Shown: positions 18,490-28,819, counted from the stretch's first letter. The stretch is DNA of 64,000 bases from Burkholderia puraquae (GCF_002099195.1 NZ_NBYX01000008.1:124001-188000), one strand, 5' to 3'. The notes: generated by a model not told the origin, from the sequence alone. Numbers and translations: made by a program.

Positions 18490-18620
18490 CGACCTCGACT
18501 CGACAAATTGGCGAACCACCGGTTCGCCATCGCGCTTGACCCGCAGCGCGTCAAAGAACACCACCGGATACATCGGTTCGAGCGGCACTGTGAAGACGAA
18601 CTTGCTTGACGAAGGTCAAC
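18490..18620 (-). pseudogene. IS256-family (Mutator) transposase remnant
   Basis: On the minus strand a frame reads P-L-E-P-M-Y-P-V-V-F-F-D-A-L-R-V-K-R-D, which matches the block that precedes the first catalytic Asp region of IS256-type transposases (R-P-L-E-P-M-Y-P-V-V-F-F-D-A-L-R-V-K-I-R-D). Similarity fades after about 35 residues and no other part of the element is present. It sits in the boundary between the LysR module and the hypoxia block and overlaps the FNR box at 18606. Confidence 0.5.
18606..18619 (+). promoter_or_regulatory. FNR/ANR-type box upstream of tandem Usp gene
   Basis: TTGAC-GAAG-GTCAA, a perfect TTGAY-N4-RTCAA palindrome 68 bp upstream of ATG 18688. The hexamer at the expected -10 distance is only A-rich (18641-18646), so the exact start is uncertain. 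Confidence 0.7.
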
Positions 18621-18687
18621 CCGGCAGAAGCCGTCCGTGCAAAAAATTGCCGTGTACAAGACCGTCGATTGCCACCGGGAGACATTC

Positions 18688-19638
18688 ATGAACACCAGCA
18701 CTTCACCCGTCCAGGCAGCCCCCGCTCCCCTACGGGTGCTGATCGCCATCGATGGTTCCACCGCATCGGCTCATGCACTCGCATATGCCAAAGCGCTCGT
18801 TCCGTCGAATGCAGCGGTGCATATCGTCAGCGTTGCGGAAAATCCGAGAACGCTTGTCCCGCTCGGATCGAAAACCATGGCATTTCTCGAATCGGCGCGC
18901 AACGAGTTGCTTCGAGACGCATCCGACGCGCTGTCGCGCGCCAAAGCCGCAATGGATCGCGACGATCTCGCCGTCGACACGGAAGTCATCGACCTGTCCA
19001 CGCACGGCGGTGATGTCGTGAATGCGCTGGTCGACAGTGCGCAAGCCTGGCAGGCCGAACTCCTGATCGTCGGCGCACGTCAGCATCGTGGCCTGCTCGG
19101 ATGGGTCGAAGGAACGGTTTCCAACCCGCTCGGCAAACTTGTCGGCTGCCCGCTGCTCATCGTTCCGGAGGGTTTCGCGTCGGTGGCCGAGCACCTGCCG
19201 CGGCGGATGCTGTTCGCCGTCGACGGAAGCCCGATTGCACTCCACGCATTGCAAACGGGGTTGAAATTCTCGCGACCCAACAGCGAATTTCGTACGATAT
19301 ATGTACTCGATCGCCCTGTATCGCTGGGTGATTTCGTTCCCGTCGAGACGCTGGAAAGCGCACTGATCAGCGACGGCAATCGTGCACTGCAAAATGCCGC
19401 GGCCCTGCTCGACGGCACAACCGGGCACGCACAGTCGCAACTGATTCAAACGAACCGGACTGGCGCAGACGTTCCTCACCTGATCGTGAACGACGCTCTC
19501 GAATGGAATGCGGACATGATCGTGATGGGCACCCATGGGCGCCGCGGCGTCACAGGCTGGCTTGTCGGCAGTGTGGCCGAGCGCGTCGCGCGCATCGCGA
19601 AAACGCCGGTCCTTCTCGTGAGCGCGCCGCGTGCGTGA
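18688..19638 (+). CDS. tandem universal stress protein
   Basis: 316 aa with two UspA domains. The first starts R-V-L-I-A-I-D-G-S-T and has a reduced ATP loop (V-G-A-R-Q-H-R-G-L-L-G). The second starts M-L-F-A-V-D-G-S and has the full G-T-H-G-R-R-G-V-T-G-W-L-V-G-S-V-A-E-R-V loop. Residues G-x2-G-x9-GS for ATP binding are therefore complete only in the second domain. GGGAGA precedes ATG 18688. First gene of the hypoxia block and under an FNR-type box. Usp proteins of this kind support survival under hypoxia. Confidence 0.92.
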   Translation: MNTSTSPVQAAPAPLRVLIAIDGSTASAHALAYAKALVPSNAAVHIVSVAENPRTLVPLGSKTMAFLESARNELLRDASDALSRAKAAMDRDDLAVDTEVIDLSTHGGDVVNALVDSAQAWQAELLIVGARQHRGLLGWVEGTVSNPLGKLVGCPLLIVPEGFASVAEHLPRRMLFAVDGSPIALHALQTGLKFSRPNSEFRTIYVLDRPVSLGDFVPVETLESALISDGNRALQNAAALLDGTTGHAQSQLIQTNRTGADVPHLIVNDALEWNADMIVMGTHGRRGVTGWLVGSVAERVARIAKTPVLLVSAPRA

Positions 19639-19650
19639 TGCGTTTCGTCG

Positions 19651-21942
<2,292 letters not shown>

Positions 21943-22040
21943 GACGATTTTTCCGAGCGCCGCGCGCGGACGTATTCGCTGCGATCGAATCCGGTTCCAG
22001 ACGGCGTGGCATCAGTCTAGGAAATGCCGCGCTTCGACCG

Positions 22041-22054
22041 TTGACATGGGTCAG
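22041..22054 (-). promoter_or_regulatory. FNR/ANR-type box for the P1B-5 ATPase gene
   Basis: TTGAC-ATGG-GTCAG (one mismatch). Read leftward, the hexamer TAGACT (22019-22014) sits 21 nt downstream, the spacing seen at most other boxes in this window. Confidence 0.6.
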
Positions 22055-22097
22055 GACGAAGGGCCTCCTACGAAATGACGGCAGCGCGGCGCGTTGC

Positions 22098-22111
22098 TTG
22101 ACGTGAGTCAA
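22098..22111 (+). promoter_or_regulatory. FNR/ANR-type box for the VTT/DedA-like gene
   Basis: TTGAC-GTGA-GTCAA, perfect palindrome. CAAAAT at 22133-22138 follows after 21 nt; the gene starts at GTG 22174. Confidence 0.7.
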
Positions 22112-22173
22112 GCCGTCGGCCCCTTTCTTCAGCAAAATTCAAACATGACACCGGATGGCTTGGAGTCGAGATC

Positions 22174-22791
22174 GTGCTGACGCTGGCGGTGCTTTTCCTG
22201 CTGATTCTTCTGCTGAATCTCATGCCCGCGTTCGCCCCGCCCACGTGGATGGCGATGTCGTGGGTCGGGTTCAACCTGCCTGAGGGCAATCCGCTGATCT
22301 TTGCCGTCGTCGCGGCAGGTGCAGCGACAACCGGCCGCGTCATTCTGGCGACCTTCGCACGATCGCTCGTCCGCTCCCGCTGGATACGGGAATCCGATCG
22401 AGAGAATATCGACGTCGCCACACGCTGGCTGCGAAAGCACAGGACGCTCACCGCCGGCGCCTTCTTCTTTTACGCATTGAGCCCGCTTCCGTCGAACTAT
22501 CTCTTCATCGCATACGGACTTTCCGGGTTGCCGCTCAGAATCATCGCGGCGGCCTTCTTCATCGGCCGCGCAACGACCTATGCGCTCTGGGCGCACCTCG
22601 GCCGCTTCGCGTCGACTCGGCTGGACATGGAATCCGCACTCGAAGGCACTTACCTCGGCGGATACTTCGTCGTCACGCAACTGGTGTTGCTCGGCCTCGT
22701 CTTCGCATTGATGAAGCTCGATTGGCGCGCGCTCGTCGATGAGCGCCGATTGACGTTCCGGCGCGGCCATCATCCGCGCAGCTCTGAATGA
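22174..22791 (+). CDS. small VTT/DedA-like integral membrane protein
   Basis: 205 aa with four to five hydrophobic segments: residues 1-20, 35-57, 90-112, 120-140 and 160-180. A F-Y-A-L-S-P-L-P-S-N-Y-L-F-I-A-Y-G-L-S-G-L-P element resembles the re-entrant loop of VTT/DedA proteins (F-x-P-x-P-x-x-x-x-x-x-x-G). The start is GTG 22174, supported by GGAG about 8 nt upstream; no in-frame ATG exists. It is transcribed from its own FNR-type promoter. Function unknown; envelope homeostasis or flippase activity is known for the wider family. Confidence 0.75.
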   Translation: MLTLAVLFLLILLLNLMPAFAPPTWMAMSWVGFNLPEGNPLIFAVVAAGAATTGRVILATFARSLVRSRWIRESDRENIDVATRWLRKHRTLTAGAFFFYALSPLPSNYLFIAYGLSGLPLRIIAAAFFIGRATTYALWAHLGRFASTRLDMESALEGTYLGGYFVVTQLVLLGLVFALMKLDWRALVDERRLTFRRGHHPRSSE

Positions 22792-22842
22792 CACCCGGCA
22801 CACGCAACATTCGAATCGGGCGCATCGGTCAACCGTTCCAGC

Positions 22843-23796
22843 CTACCGGCTGCGAATCCCGAACGTGCCTTCAGCGATGCTTTCCCGCTTGCGCGGATCG
22901 ACATGCGTCATCACGTTCAGGACACGGTGATGCCGCATCACGCGAGCACGCGCGTCCACGGCGATGTCGTGCCCTTGCGAGACCGTGAGATCGGCGTCGA
23001 TGTCGAGATGCACGTCCACGAGGATCAGATCGCCGGTCTTTCGCGTGCGCAGGTCGTGCGCGTCGAGCACGCCCGGCGTCGCAAGTAGCGTCGCGCGGAT
23101 CGCCTGCACGTCTTCGGCATCGGCCGCCCGATCCATCAGGTCATGCAATGCGTTCCAGCCGAATGTGGCGCCCATCTTCACGATCATCCCCCCGACGATC
23201 AGCGCGGCGACGGGGTCGAGCAGCGGATAGCCGAACAGGTTGCCGAGGATGCCGCACGCGACCACCAGCGAGGATGCGGCGTCCGAGCGCGCGTGCCACG
23301 CGTTGGCGACCAGCATGCTCGACTTCACTCGCGTTGCCACCGCAAGCATGTAACGGAACAGGCTTTCCTTCGCGGCGAGCGCGACGAGCGCCACCCAGAG
23401 CGCCGCGACGTGGACGCGCGCGATCGCTTCCGGATGCCCGAGCTTCTGGATGGCGGACCAGAGCATCCCGCCCCCCACCAGCAGCAGGATCGCCGCGAGT
23501 GCGAGCGACGCGCCGGTTTCGAAGCGCTGATGTCCGTAAGGATGCTTTTCGTCGACAGGCTTGCGGCTATGGTGACCGGCCAGCAGGACGACGAAATCCG
23601 CGATCAGGTCGGACATCGAATGAATACCGTCCGCCACGAGACCCTGCGATCGGGACAGGATGCCGATCACCACTTGTCCGATGCTCAGCGCGAGGTTGAC
23701 CGCAACGCTCACCCAGGTGCTACGCGTGGCCGCTGCGGCCATCCCGGGCGTCGCGTCGGCGACGGTTTCCAAAACAACGTCAGGGTTCTTTGACAT
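22843..23796 (-). CDS. cation diffusion facilitator (CDF) family metal exporter
   Basis: 317 aa. The transmembrane domain has D-G-I-H-S-M-S-D-L in helix 2 and H-A-R-S-D-A in helix 5, the metal-site signature of CDF proteins. The cytosolic C-terminal domain has V-D-V-H-L-D-I-D and M-T-H-V-D-P. Most CDF members export Zn, Fe or Mn by proton antiport. The ATG at 23796 is used; a GTG lies one codon upstream. It converges on the VTT/DedA-like gene and sits near the P1B-5 ATPase, so two metal exporters flank one small membrane protein. Confidence 0.92.
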   Translation of the reverse strand: MSKNPDVVLETVADATPGMAAAATRSTWVSVAVNLALSIGQVVIGILSRSQGLVADGIHSMSDLIADFVVLLAGHHSRKPVDEKHPYGHQRFETGASLALAAILLLVGGGMLWSAIQKLGHPEAIARVHVAALWVALVALAAKESLFRYMLAVATRVKSSMLVANAWHARSDAASSLVVACGILGNLFGYPLLDPVAALIVGGMIVKMGATFGWNALHDLMDRAADAEDVQAIRATLLATPGVLDAHDLRTRKTGDLILVDVHLDIDADLTVSQGHDIAVDARARVMRHHRVLNVMTHVDPRKRESIAEGTFGIRSR

Positions 23797-23895
23797 CACG
23801 ATTCAGGTCACATTCCAGGGTTGAGCACGGTCGGACAGTCACAAGCCGGCGCGGAGGCCCGCGCTTGCTGCTCCGGCAGCGACGTACGCCGACAT

Positions 23896-24184
23896 TCACG
23901 CCGAAAGCTCGTCGAACGCCATCCACGCATGTGCCGCGTACGTCATCGACGCGGCCGCCGCCCATGTAGACGGCGACACCTGCGACCGCCTCGATCGCCT
24001 CGCGCGTCGCCTTCAGCTTGATCAGCGATTGCATAGGGAAGCCGATACAGTCGTCGCAGCGGCATGAAATCGCGATGCCCGACGCGCCGAAGGCGGACAA
24101 GAGTTCCGGCTGCGACTGCCGAAGCTTGCGCATCTGCCCGACGACTTCCGCGATTCTTTCACGATAACGCAACGAGTTCGGCAT
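23896..24184 (-). pseudogene. frameshifted carboxymuconolactone-decarboxylase/AhpD-like gene
   Basis: From ATG 24184 one frame reads M-P-N-S-L-R-Y-R-E-R-I-A-E-V-V, then I-A-I-S-C-R-C-D-D-C-I-G-F and A-T-R-E-A-I-E-A-V-A-G-V-A-V-Y-M-G-G, matching CMD-domain proteins. At the GGCGGCGG run near 23957 homology continues in the next frame as A-A-A-S-M-T-Y-A-A-H-A-W-M-A-F-D-E-L-S-A and a stop at 23896. The span is 289 bp, not a multiple of three. The usual C-I-G-F-H histidine is replaced by Pro. Both point to decay. Confidence 0.6.
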
Positions 24185-24323
24185 GGCCGGGTAACGCCTA
24201 AACGAGGGAATCAAGCCGGTGCCCCACGCGTTGACATCGCGACATGGAACGATGCGCCGCATGTTTGACAACAGCGTGATCTCCAGCATGGATTCGATGG
24301 TATTGGCGGCCACCCCGGGGGAC

Positions 24324-24337
24324 TTGATCTGGGGCAA
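24324..24337 (+). promoter_or_regulatory. FNR-like box (one mismatch) upstream of the 24396 gene
   Basis: TTGAT-CTGG-GGCAA, 58 bp upstream of ATG 24396. T/A-rich bases (TTTTACGTA) near 24353-24361 could form the -10 region. Weaker than the other boxes. Confidence 0.4.
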
Positions 24338-24395
24338 AGGTTCGACCGCCGGTTTTACGTACGGTTGACCCCATGCAAACGACCTGGAGACCGTC

Positions 24396-24788
24396 ATGTC
24401 CAGAGCGAACAGGTTCACCGTTTCGTGTCTGATCGGCGTCGCGATCGCGATGACGACCAGTCTGGCCGATGCCCAGCCACGCCAGCCCACTCGCGGTCCC
24501 GCCGTCGAATCCGGCGGCATGATTTACGGCAGCCAGCTGATGACGCCCGCCGAGCGGAACGAATACCGTACCCGCATGCTTGCCGCAGCATCGGATGCCG
24601 AGCGCGAGAAAATTCGCGTGGAGCATCACACCGAAATGCAGAAGCGAGCGAAAGCGCGCGGCATCAAGCTGCCCGATGCGCCCCCGATGACGGGCATGCA
24701 TCGGGGGCAAGGCATGGGTATGGGCATGGGGCCGGGCTATATGCACGGCCAGCCTGGCGGCCCTGCAAGCGAAGCTGCCGGCCAGTAA
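24396..24788 (+). CDS. small secreted protein with Gly/Met-rich C-terminus
   Basis: 130 aa with a clear signal peptide (cleavage after S-L-A-D-A). The helical charged middle is L-M-T-P-A-E-R-N-E-Y-R-T-R-M-L-A-A-A-S-D-A-E-R-E-K. The tail is rich in Met, Gly and His (G-M-H-R-G-Q-G-M-G-M-G-M-G-P-G-Y-M-H-G). The middle recalls Spy/CpxP-like periplasmic proteins and the tail looks metal-binding, but neither is proven. It precedes, convergently, the two-component/cytochrome operon. GGAGA upstream of the ATG. Confidence 0.75.
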   Translation: MSRANRFTVSCLIGVAIAMTTSLADAQPRQPTRGPAVESGGMIYGSQLMTPAERNEYRTRMLAAASDAEREKIRVEHHTEMQKRAKARGIKLPDAPPMTGMHRGQGMGMGMGPGYMHGQPGGPASEAAGQ

Positions 24789-24905
24789 TCGCGTGGTTCG
24801 GGGTGTCCGGTGACGAGCGCGGCATCCCGGTCGCGATCGACCGCTCCCGTGACCGCCGGCCACGCATCGAACTTGTGCCGTCTGATCGGCGACGTACACG
24901 ATCGA

Positions 24906-26294
24906 CTAGCGCATGGCCGGACCGGTTTCATCGGCAGCCGGCCACGAAACGACCACGCGCAGTCCACCGAACGCGGGCGATCGACCCACCTGGATGTCCG
25001 CTTCATGCGCGGCTGCGATTCGCCGCACGATCGACCAGCCTAGGCCGCTCCCGCCCGGCCGGGTTCCCGCCGGCCGAAAGAACCGTTCGCCCAGCCTGCG
25101 CAGGTCGTCGTCGCCGATGCCCGGGCCGCTGTCTTCGACCCGTAGCGTGGTGCGTCGGTCGCATCGGCCAACCGAAACGGTTATGCACGCCTGTGGCGGG
25201 CTGTAGCGGATCGCGTTGTCGACCAGATTGCGCACCATCGACTCGAGCAATGGTTCGTTGCCGCTGGCGATGCATGGCGTTGGCGCATCGAGTTCCAGCC
25301 TCTGCCGTTTCCCGATCGACTGTGGCGCAGCCTCCGCGACCACCCGCTTCGCGACGACCGATATGTCGACCGGTGCGCGGTCCGCCAGTGCCCCCGCATC
25401 CAGACGCGAAAGCAGCAGGAGCTGATCTACCAGGCGTGCCGCCCGGTCGCACCCTTCGAGTACGCCCCGCAACGCATGCCGGCGTCGCTCGTCATGGCGC
25501 TCCGCCATTGCAACCTGCGCCTGTGCCTTGACGGCGGCGATCGGCGTACGCAACTCGTGAGCCGCATCCGCAGTAAATCGGCGTTCCGCGTCCATCACGA
25601 TGCGAATCCGCTCGAACAGGCGGTTCAGCGCATCCAGCATCGGCCGCATCTCGAGCGGCGTGCGGTCGAGCCGAATCGTGTCGAGTGCCTGCGGATTCCG
25701 CTTCGCCAGGGCCTGGCCGAAATCACGCAGCGGCGCCGTGCCGCGGCGAACCGCCCAGCCGATGGCCAGCACCAGCAATGGCGACGCAGCCGCCATCGGC
25801 CAGAATGCGCTGCGCATGACGGCACCCAGGATCGATTTGCGTGAATCGATTCGTTCGCCGACGAACACCTGAACGTCGCTTCGGACGCCGTGCACGACGA
25901 ATACCCGCCACGCATCGCTGTCGATCACGACAGTCCAGAAGCCGGAAGCCCGATCGCGCCCGGTCAGCTCGGGCGCCACCATCGGCTTCGACGGCGCGTT
26001 TTCGGAATGCAGGCCGAGCCGCCCGTCGTGAAACACCTGAAAGGCCACGCGAGGCCCGTACGGATGAAGGATCGGTGCGTCGATCGCAGTGTCGTCGTCA
26101 TCGGGCCCGCGCGCCTGCTGCGCGACGAGCAGTGCCGCCGCTTGCGCGAGGTGACCGTCGAGCAGCCGGTCGATCTCGCGCCGGGCATCGAGCCACGTGA
26201 GCATCAGCGTCGATAACCACACTCCGAGGACCACGGCCAGCACGAGCGTGAGCAGCCGGCCATGCAGCGAGCGGGCGGGCAGCATGCTTTTCAT
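24906..26294 (-). CDS. sensor histidine kinase of OmpR/QseC type
   Basis: 462 aa. TM1 is about residues 12-32, then a periplasmic region of about 130 residues, TM2 about 160-180 and a HAMP-like linker. The HisKA H-box is F-T-A-D-A-A-H-E-L-R-T-P, and HATPase N, G1 and G2 boxes follow (D-N-A-I-R-Y-S, D-S-G-P-G-I-G, G-G-S-G-L-G-W-S-I-V). The ATG overlaps the regulator stop (ATGA). Last gene of a five-gene leftward operon with three cytochrome genes, which suggests it senses redox or respiratory state (inferred). Confidence 0.93.
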   Translation of the reverse strand: MKSMLPARSLHGRLLTLVLAVVLGVWLSTLMLTWLDARREIDRLLDGHLAQAAALLVAQQARGPDDDDTAIDAPILHPYGPRVAFQVFHDGRLGLHSENAPSKPMVAPELTGRDRASGFWTVVIDSDAWRVFVVHGVRSDVQVFVGERIDSRKSILGAVMRSAFWPMAAASPLLVLAIGWAVRRGTAPLRDFGQALAKRNPQALDTIRLDRTPLEMRPMLDALNRLFERIRIVMDAERRFTADAAHELRTPIAAVKAQAQVAMAERHDERRRHALRGVLEGCDRAARLVDQLLLLSRLDAGALADRAPVDISVVAKRVVAEAAPQSIGKRQRLELDAPTPCIASGNEPLLESMVRNLVDNAIRYSPPQACITVSVGRCDRRTTLRVEDSGPGIGDDDLRRLGERFFRPAGTRPGGSGLGWSIVRRIAAAHEADIQVGRSPAFGGLRVVVSWPAADETGPAMR

Positions 26295-26956
26295 GCACCG
26301 TCCCGCATCAGCACATAACCCACGCCGCGCACCGTCCGGATCAGCTCGCTGCCGAGCTTGGCGCGCAAGCGATGTATGTGCACCTCGACGGCATTGCTCT
26401 CCACCTCCTGCCCCCAGCTGTACAGATAGTGTTCGATCTGCTCGCGCGACAGAACCCGGCCGGCATTCAGCATCAGGACGTGCAGCAGGTCGAACTCGCG
26501 CGTGGACAGCCCAACGGCCACGCCGGCGCGGCGTGCGGTTCGCGACGCGGGCTCGAGCTCGACGTCCTGCGCGTGGAGCCGCTCCGTCGGCCGGCCGTGG
26601 GACCGCCGGACCAGTGCTCTCAGGCGCGCTCCGAGTTCGTACAGGTCCACGGGCTTGATCACGTAGTCGTCGGCGCCCACGTCGAGCGCCCTGATGCGGT
26701 CGGGCACGGCATCGCGCGCGGTCAGGATCAGAATCGGCAATGCTATGCCGTCCCGGCGAATGCGCTGCAGGACGTCCATGCCGTCCACGAGCGGCAACCC
26801 GAGATCGAGGACCGCGGCGGCATGAACATGCGCGCGCAGCTCGCGCTGGGCCGCGTCGCCGTCGCGCACCCAGTCAACCTGGAACCCTTGCTGGCGCAAT
26901 CCGGCGCGGATCCCGTCGCCGAGCAGGACGTCGTCTTCCACGAGCAGGATGCGCAC
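26291..26956 (-). CDS. OmpR-family response regulator (QseB/PmrA-like)
   Basis: 221 aa. The receiver has acidic pocket E7-D8-D9 and phospho-acceptor Asp51 (V-L-D-L-G-L-P), with the conserved Thr and Lys (I-L-T-A-R-D and Y-V-I-K-P). The winged helix has S-T-R-E-F-D-L-L-H-V-L and ends V-R-G-V-G-Y-V-L. It lies 24 bp after the cytochrome b gene. A CTTAC-N6-CTTAA direct repeat, the type of site QseB/PmrA relatives bind, lies upstream of the operon at 28676. Confidence 0.94.
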   Translation of the reverse strand: MRILLVEDDVLLGDGIRAGLRQQGFQVDWVRDGDAAQRELRAHVHAAAVLDLGLPLVDGMDVLQRIRRDGIALPILILTARDAVPDRIRALDVGADDYVIKPVDLYELGARLRALVRRSHGRPTERLHAQDVELEPASRTARRAGVAVGLSTREFDLLHVLMLNAGRVLSREQIEHYLYSWGQEVESNAVEVHIHRLRAKLGSELIRTVRGVGYVLMRDGA

Positions 26957-26980
26957 GATTGAACACTCCGCCTGCGGCCG

Positions 26981-27718
26981 TCAGTCGTCATTCCGGCCCG
27001 CCCCGTGCACGGGGCGTCCGGTGTCCGTCGCGACGGGCCGGTTCGCTTCCACTGGCTGCGGCGCCGCATGCCATTGCGTCCACCACCAGCCGATCACCGC
27101 TGCCGTCATGACGACAGCGATCCCCCACCACGCCCGCCGGATGCCATCGATCGGCACACCGCGCTTGTAGCCGGTCACCATTGCCCCGGCCAGATTCTCC
27201 CGGTGCACGACGCTGCTGACGAGAACGGCTGCGACATGCACCACGACGAGCACGAGCATGACATTTGCGGCCCCTTCATGAAAATCACCGAACGATTCGC
27301 CGTTTCCGGTGTAGGCCGCCCAGCCGGTTAGCCCGGTCGCGACCGTCATCGCCAGCATGGCGACAATCGCGACCGCGCCGGCCGGGTTGTGGCCGACATG
27401 ATGTTCCGGCCGGCCGTTCGCAAGGCTCACCACGTAGCGGAAAACGGCCGCCGGCGAACGTACGAACGACGAGAACCGCGCATGACGCGTGCCGGCCACG
27501 CCCCATACGACGCGAAACGCGACGAGCGCCAGCATCGTGTACCCGAACGCGACGTGCATCAGCCGCCATCGCTCGCTCTCGGCGGTCAGCCACACGCCGG
27601 CAAAGGCAATGACCATCAGCCAGTGAAACACGCGCAGCGGAGCGTCCCAGACCAGTATCCGGGCGGGACGCGAGCGCGCCGGTTCACCGTGTGTTCGGGA
27701 TGCGGACGAATCGTTCAT
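26981..27718 (-). CDS. cytochrome b561-type membrane protein of the SHP/DHC operon
   Basis: 245 aa and four transmembrane helices with candidate haem histidines in F-H-W-L-M-V, L-M-H-V-A-F-G-Y, the F-H-E-G-A-A-N loop and V-V-H-V-A-A-V. It is a Ni/Fe-hydrogenase-type di-haem cytochrome b (cytb561 Pfam class). It overlaps the di-haem cytochrome c gene by 35 bp. In Rhodobacter and relatives such a cytochrome b is encoded with DHC and SHP and is thought to pass quinol electrons to them. Confidence 0.9.
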   Translation of the reverse strand: MNDSSASRTHGEPARSRPARILVWDAPLRVFHWLMVIAFAGVWLTAESERWRLMHVAFGYTMLALVAFRVVWGVAGTRHARFSSFVRSPAAVFRYVVSLANGRPEHHVGHNPAGAVAIVAMLAMTVATGLTGWAAYTGNGESFGDFHEGAANVMLVLVVVHVAAVLVSSVVHRENLAGAMVTGYKRGVPIDGIRRAWWGIAVVMTAAVIGWWWTQWHAAPQPVEANRPVATDTGRPVHGAGRNDD

Positions 27719-28205
27719 CGAAATTTCCTTTGTCTGCTTGCGTATGACATGCGGCGCAATTCGACGGCCGCTTCACTGCGGGGCTGAGCCACACGGACGC
27801 GGGAACCTCGTCGTGCGTGGCGACGAACCACGCCGATCGCGTAATCCTGTCTTCCGGCGGACGACGTGCTGCGGCGCCCGTCGCCGCGTGTGCCGTCAGC
27901 CACGTTTCCAGTTGCCCGATCGTTGTTGGGTCCAGCGTCGCATCGGTGCCGAAGTGGCGATCCAGACCGTTCAGAATGCGGCGCCACGACTCGGCGGGCA
28001 GCGCACCGGGCGGATAGGCGACATGGCAGGTCGCGCACTCCTGCCTGTACTTGGGCAGCAACGGGATCGCGACGCCCCGCATTTCGTCTTCCGCCAGTGC
28101 CGCGCACGGCAGCAGCGACATCAGCAGCATCGCGAGCAGGCTTGCCCGCATATGTCGCCGTGCAGCGATCGTGCACGGCAAGGTCGTCGAGTCGACTTGG
28201 TTCAT
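27684..28205 (-). CDS. di-haem cytochrome c (DHC)
   Basis: 173 aa with two haem c motifs, C-A-T-C-H and C-A-A-C-H, about 90 residues apart, and a signal peptide (M-R-A-S-L-L-A-M-L-L-M-S-L-L-P-C-A-A-L-A). ATG 28205 is listed because it follows the SHP stop by 12 bp. ATG 28151 gives a more ordinary signal peptide and may be the real start. DHC proteins donate electrons to the oxygen-binding SHP cytochrome encoded just upstream. Confidence 0.88.
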   Translation of the reverse strand: MNQVDSTTLPCTIAARRHMRASLLAMLLMSLLPCAALAEDEMRGVAIPLLPKYRQECATCHVAYPPGALPAESWRRILNGLDRHFGTDATLDPTTIGQLETWLTAHAATGAAARRPPEDRITRSAWFVATHDEVPASVWLSPAVKRPSNCAACHTQADKGNFDERFVRIPNTR

Positions 28206-28217
28206 GATCGTTCGCCG

Positions 28218-28634
28218 TCAGGGTTTCAGGCTCATGAGCCAGCTCAGGACGTCGGCCTTCTCGGCTGCCGAGCATTCACGCCCGACGACGTCCTTGCAGT
28301 TTCTGCGGAACCATTTTTCCGTCCTCGCCTCGTCCGTGAACCGCGCGGGATTGAACGCGGGAGCGAGCGGTTCGATGGCCTTGCCGGTGACGACGTGCCG
28401 ACCCGGGCCGGTCGGCGTGCTTCCATGACAAGTCGCGCAGCTCCAGTCGCGTCCGTGCCGGGACGTGAAGAACTGCTGTCCGCGCGACGGCATGGCGCTC
28501 GTGCCTGCCTGCGCCGCATAGCCGTCGAGCAGCCGGGCAGGCGTTTCGGCACGGGCGCACGCCATCGCGGCGAACACCATCGATACAGAAAGGCACGGGT
28601 AACAAAGCGTGCGAAAGGAACGGGATATCCGCAT
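28218..28634 (-). CDS. SHP-type mono-haem cytochrome c (DUF1924)
   Basis: 138 aa. Signal peptide, then A-R-L-L-D-G-Y-A-A-Q-A-G, one haem site C-A-T-C-H-G, T-G-K-x-I-E-P-L-A-P-A-F-N-P-x-R-F-T-D and W-F-R-R-N-C-K-D-V-V-G-R-E-C. The order closely follows sphaeroides haem protein, in which the Asn before the first Cys of that last motif is the sixth haem ligand and swings away to admit O2 or NO. Asn and both cysteines are kept. Start ATG 28634 is fixed by AGGAG 7 nt upstream. First gene of the cytochrome/two-component operon. Confidence 0.9.
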   Translation of the reverse strand: MRISRSFRTLCYPCLSVSMVFAAMACARAETPARLLDGYAAQAGTSAMPSRGQQFFTSRHGRDWSCATCHGSTPTGPGRHVVTGKAIEPLAPAFNPARFTDEARTEKWFRRNCKDVVGRECSAAEKADVLSWLMSLKP

Positions 28635-28675
28635 CGTGTTTCTCCTGAGCGATGCGTTCATGTTCGGGCAGATTC

Positions 28676-28691
28676 CTTACCGCATTCTTAA
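28676..28691. promoter_or_regulatory. CTTAC-N6-CTTAA direct repeat (OmpR/QseB-type site)
   Basis: Two near-identical half-sites spaced 11 bp start to start, 42 bp upstream of the SHP start. This is the arrangement bound by PmrA/QseB-class regulators; such a regulator is encoded in this very operon. Confidence 0.45.
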
Positions 28692-28720
28692 CATCGCGAC
28701 GTCGGGTTGTCGGCGGGCCA

Positions 28721-28746
28721 TTACATGAGCGCGCAACGACATGTAA
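28721..28746. promoter_or_regulatory. inverted repeat TTACATG-N12-CATGTAA
   Basis: Perfect 7-bp arms at 28721-28727 and 28740-28746 in the divergent region between the SHP operon and the CreA-like gene. It could be an operator; no regulator is assigned. Confidence 0.35.
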
Positions 28747-28819
28747 ATCGAGCGTGGAGATGCCCTGAACGAATCTTGTTGCGCTCGTGATCAGGATCCC
28801 GCCGCCCGGTCATTCGCGC

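Noticed and set aside
18537..18556. TTGAC-N9-GTCAA near 18537 as an FNR box
   Set aside because: The half-sites are nine bases apart instead of four, too far for an FNR dimer; the perfect box lies at 18606.
18261..18761. Minus-strand frame spanning the region before the first Usp gene
   Set aside because: It overlaps the Usp start and FNR box, mixes transposase-derived sequence read out of frame, and has no family resemblance.
23790..23815. TTGACATC...AGGTCA before the CDF gene as an FNR box
   Set aside because: Half-sites are incomplete and wrongly spaced, and the first overlaps the start codon of the gene.
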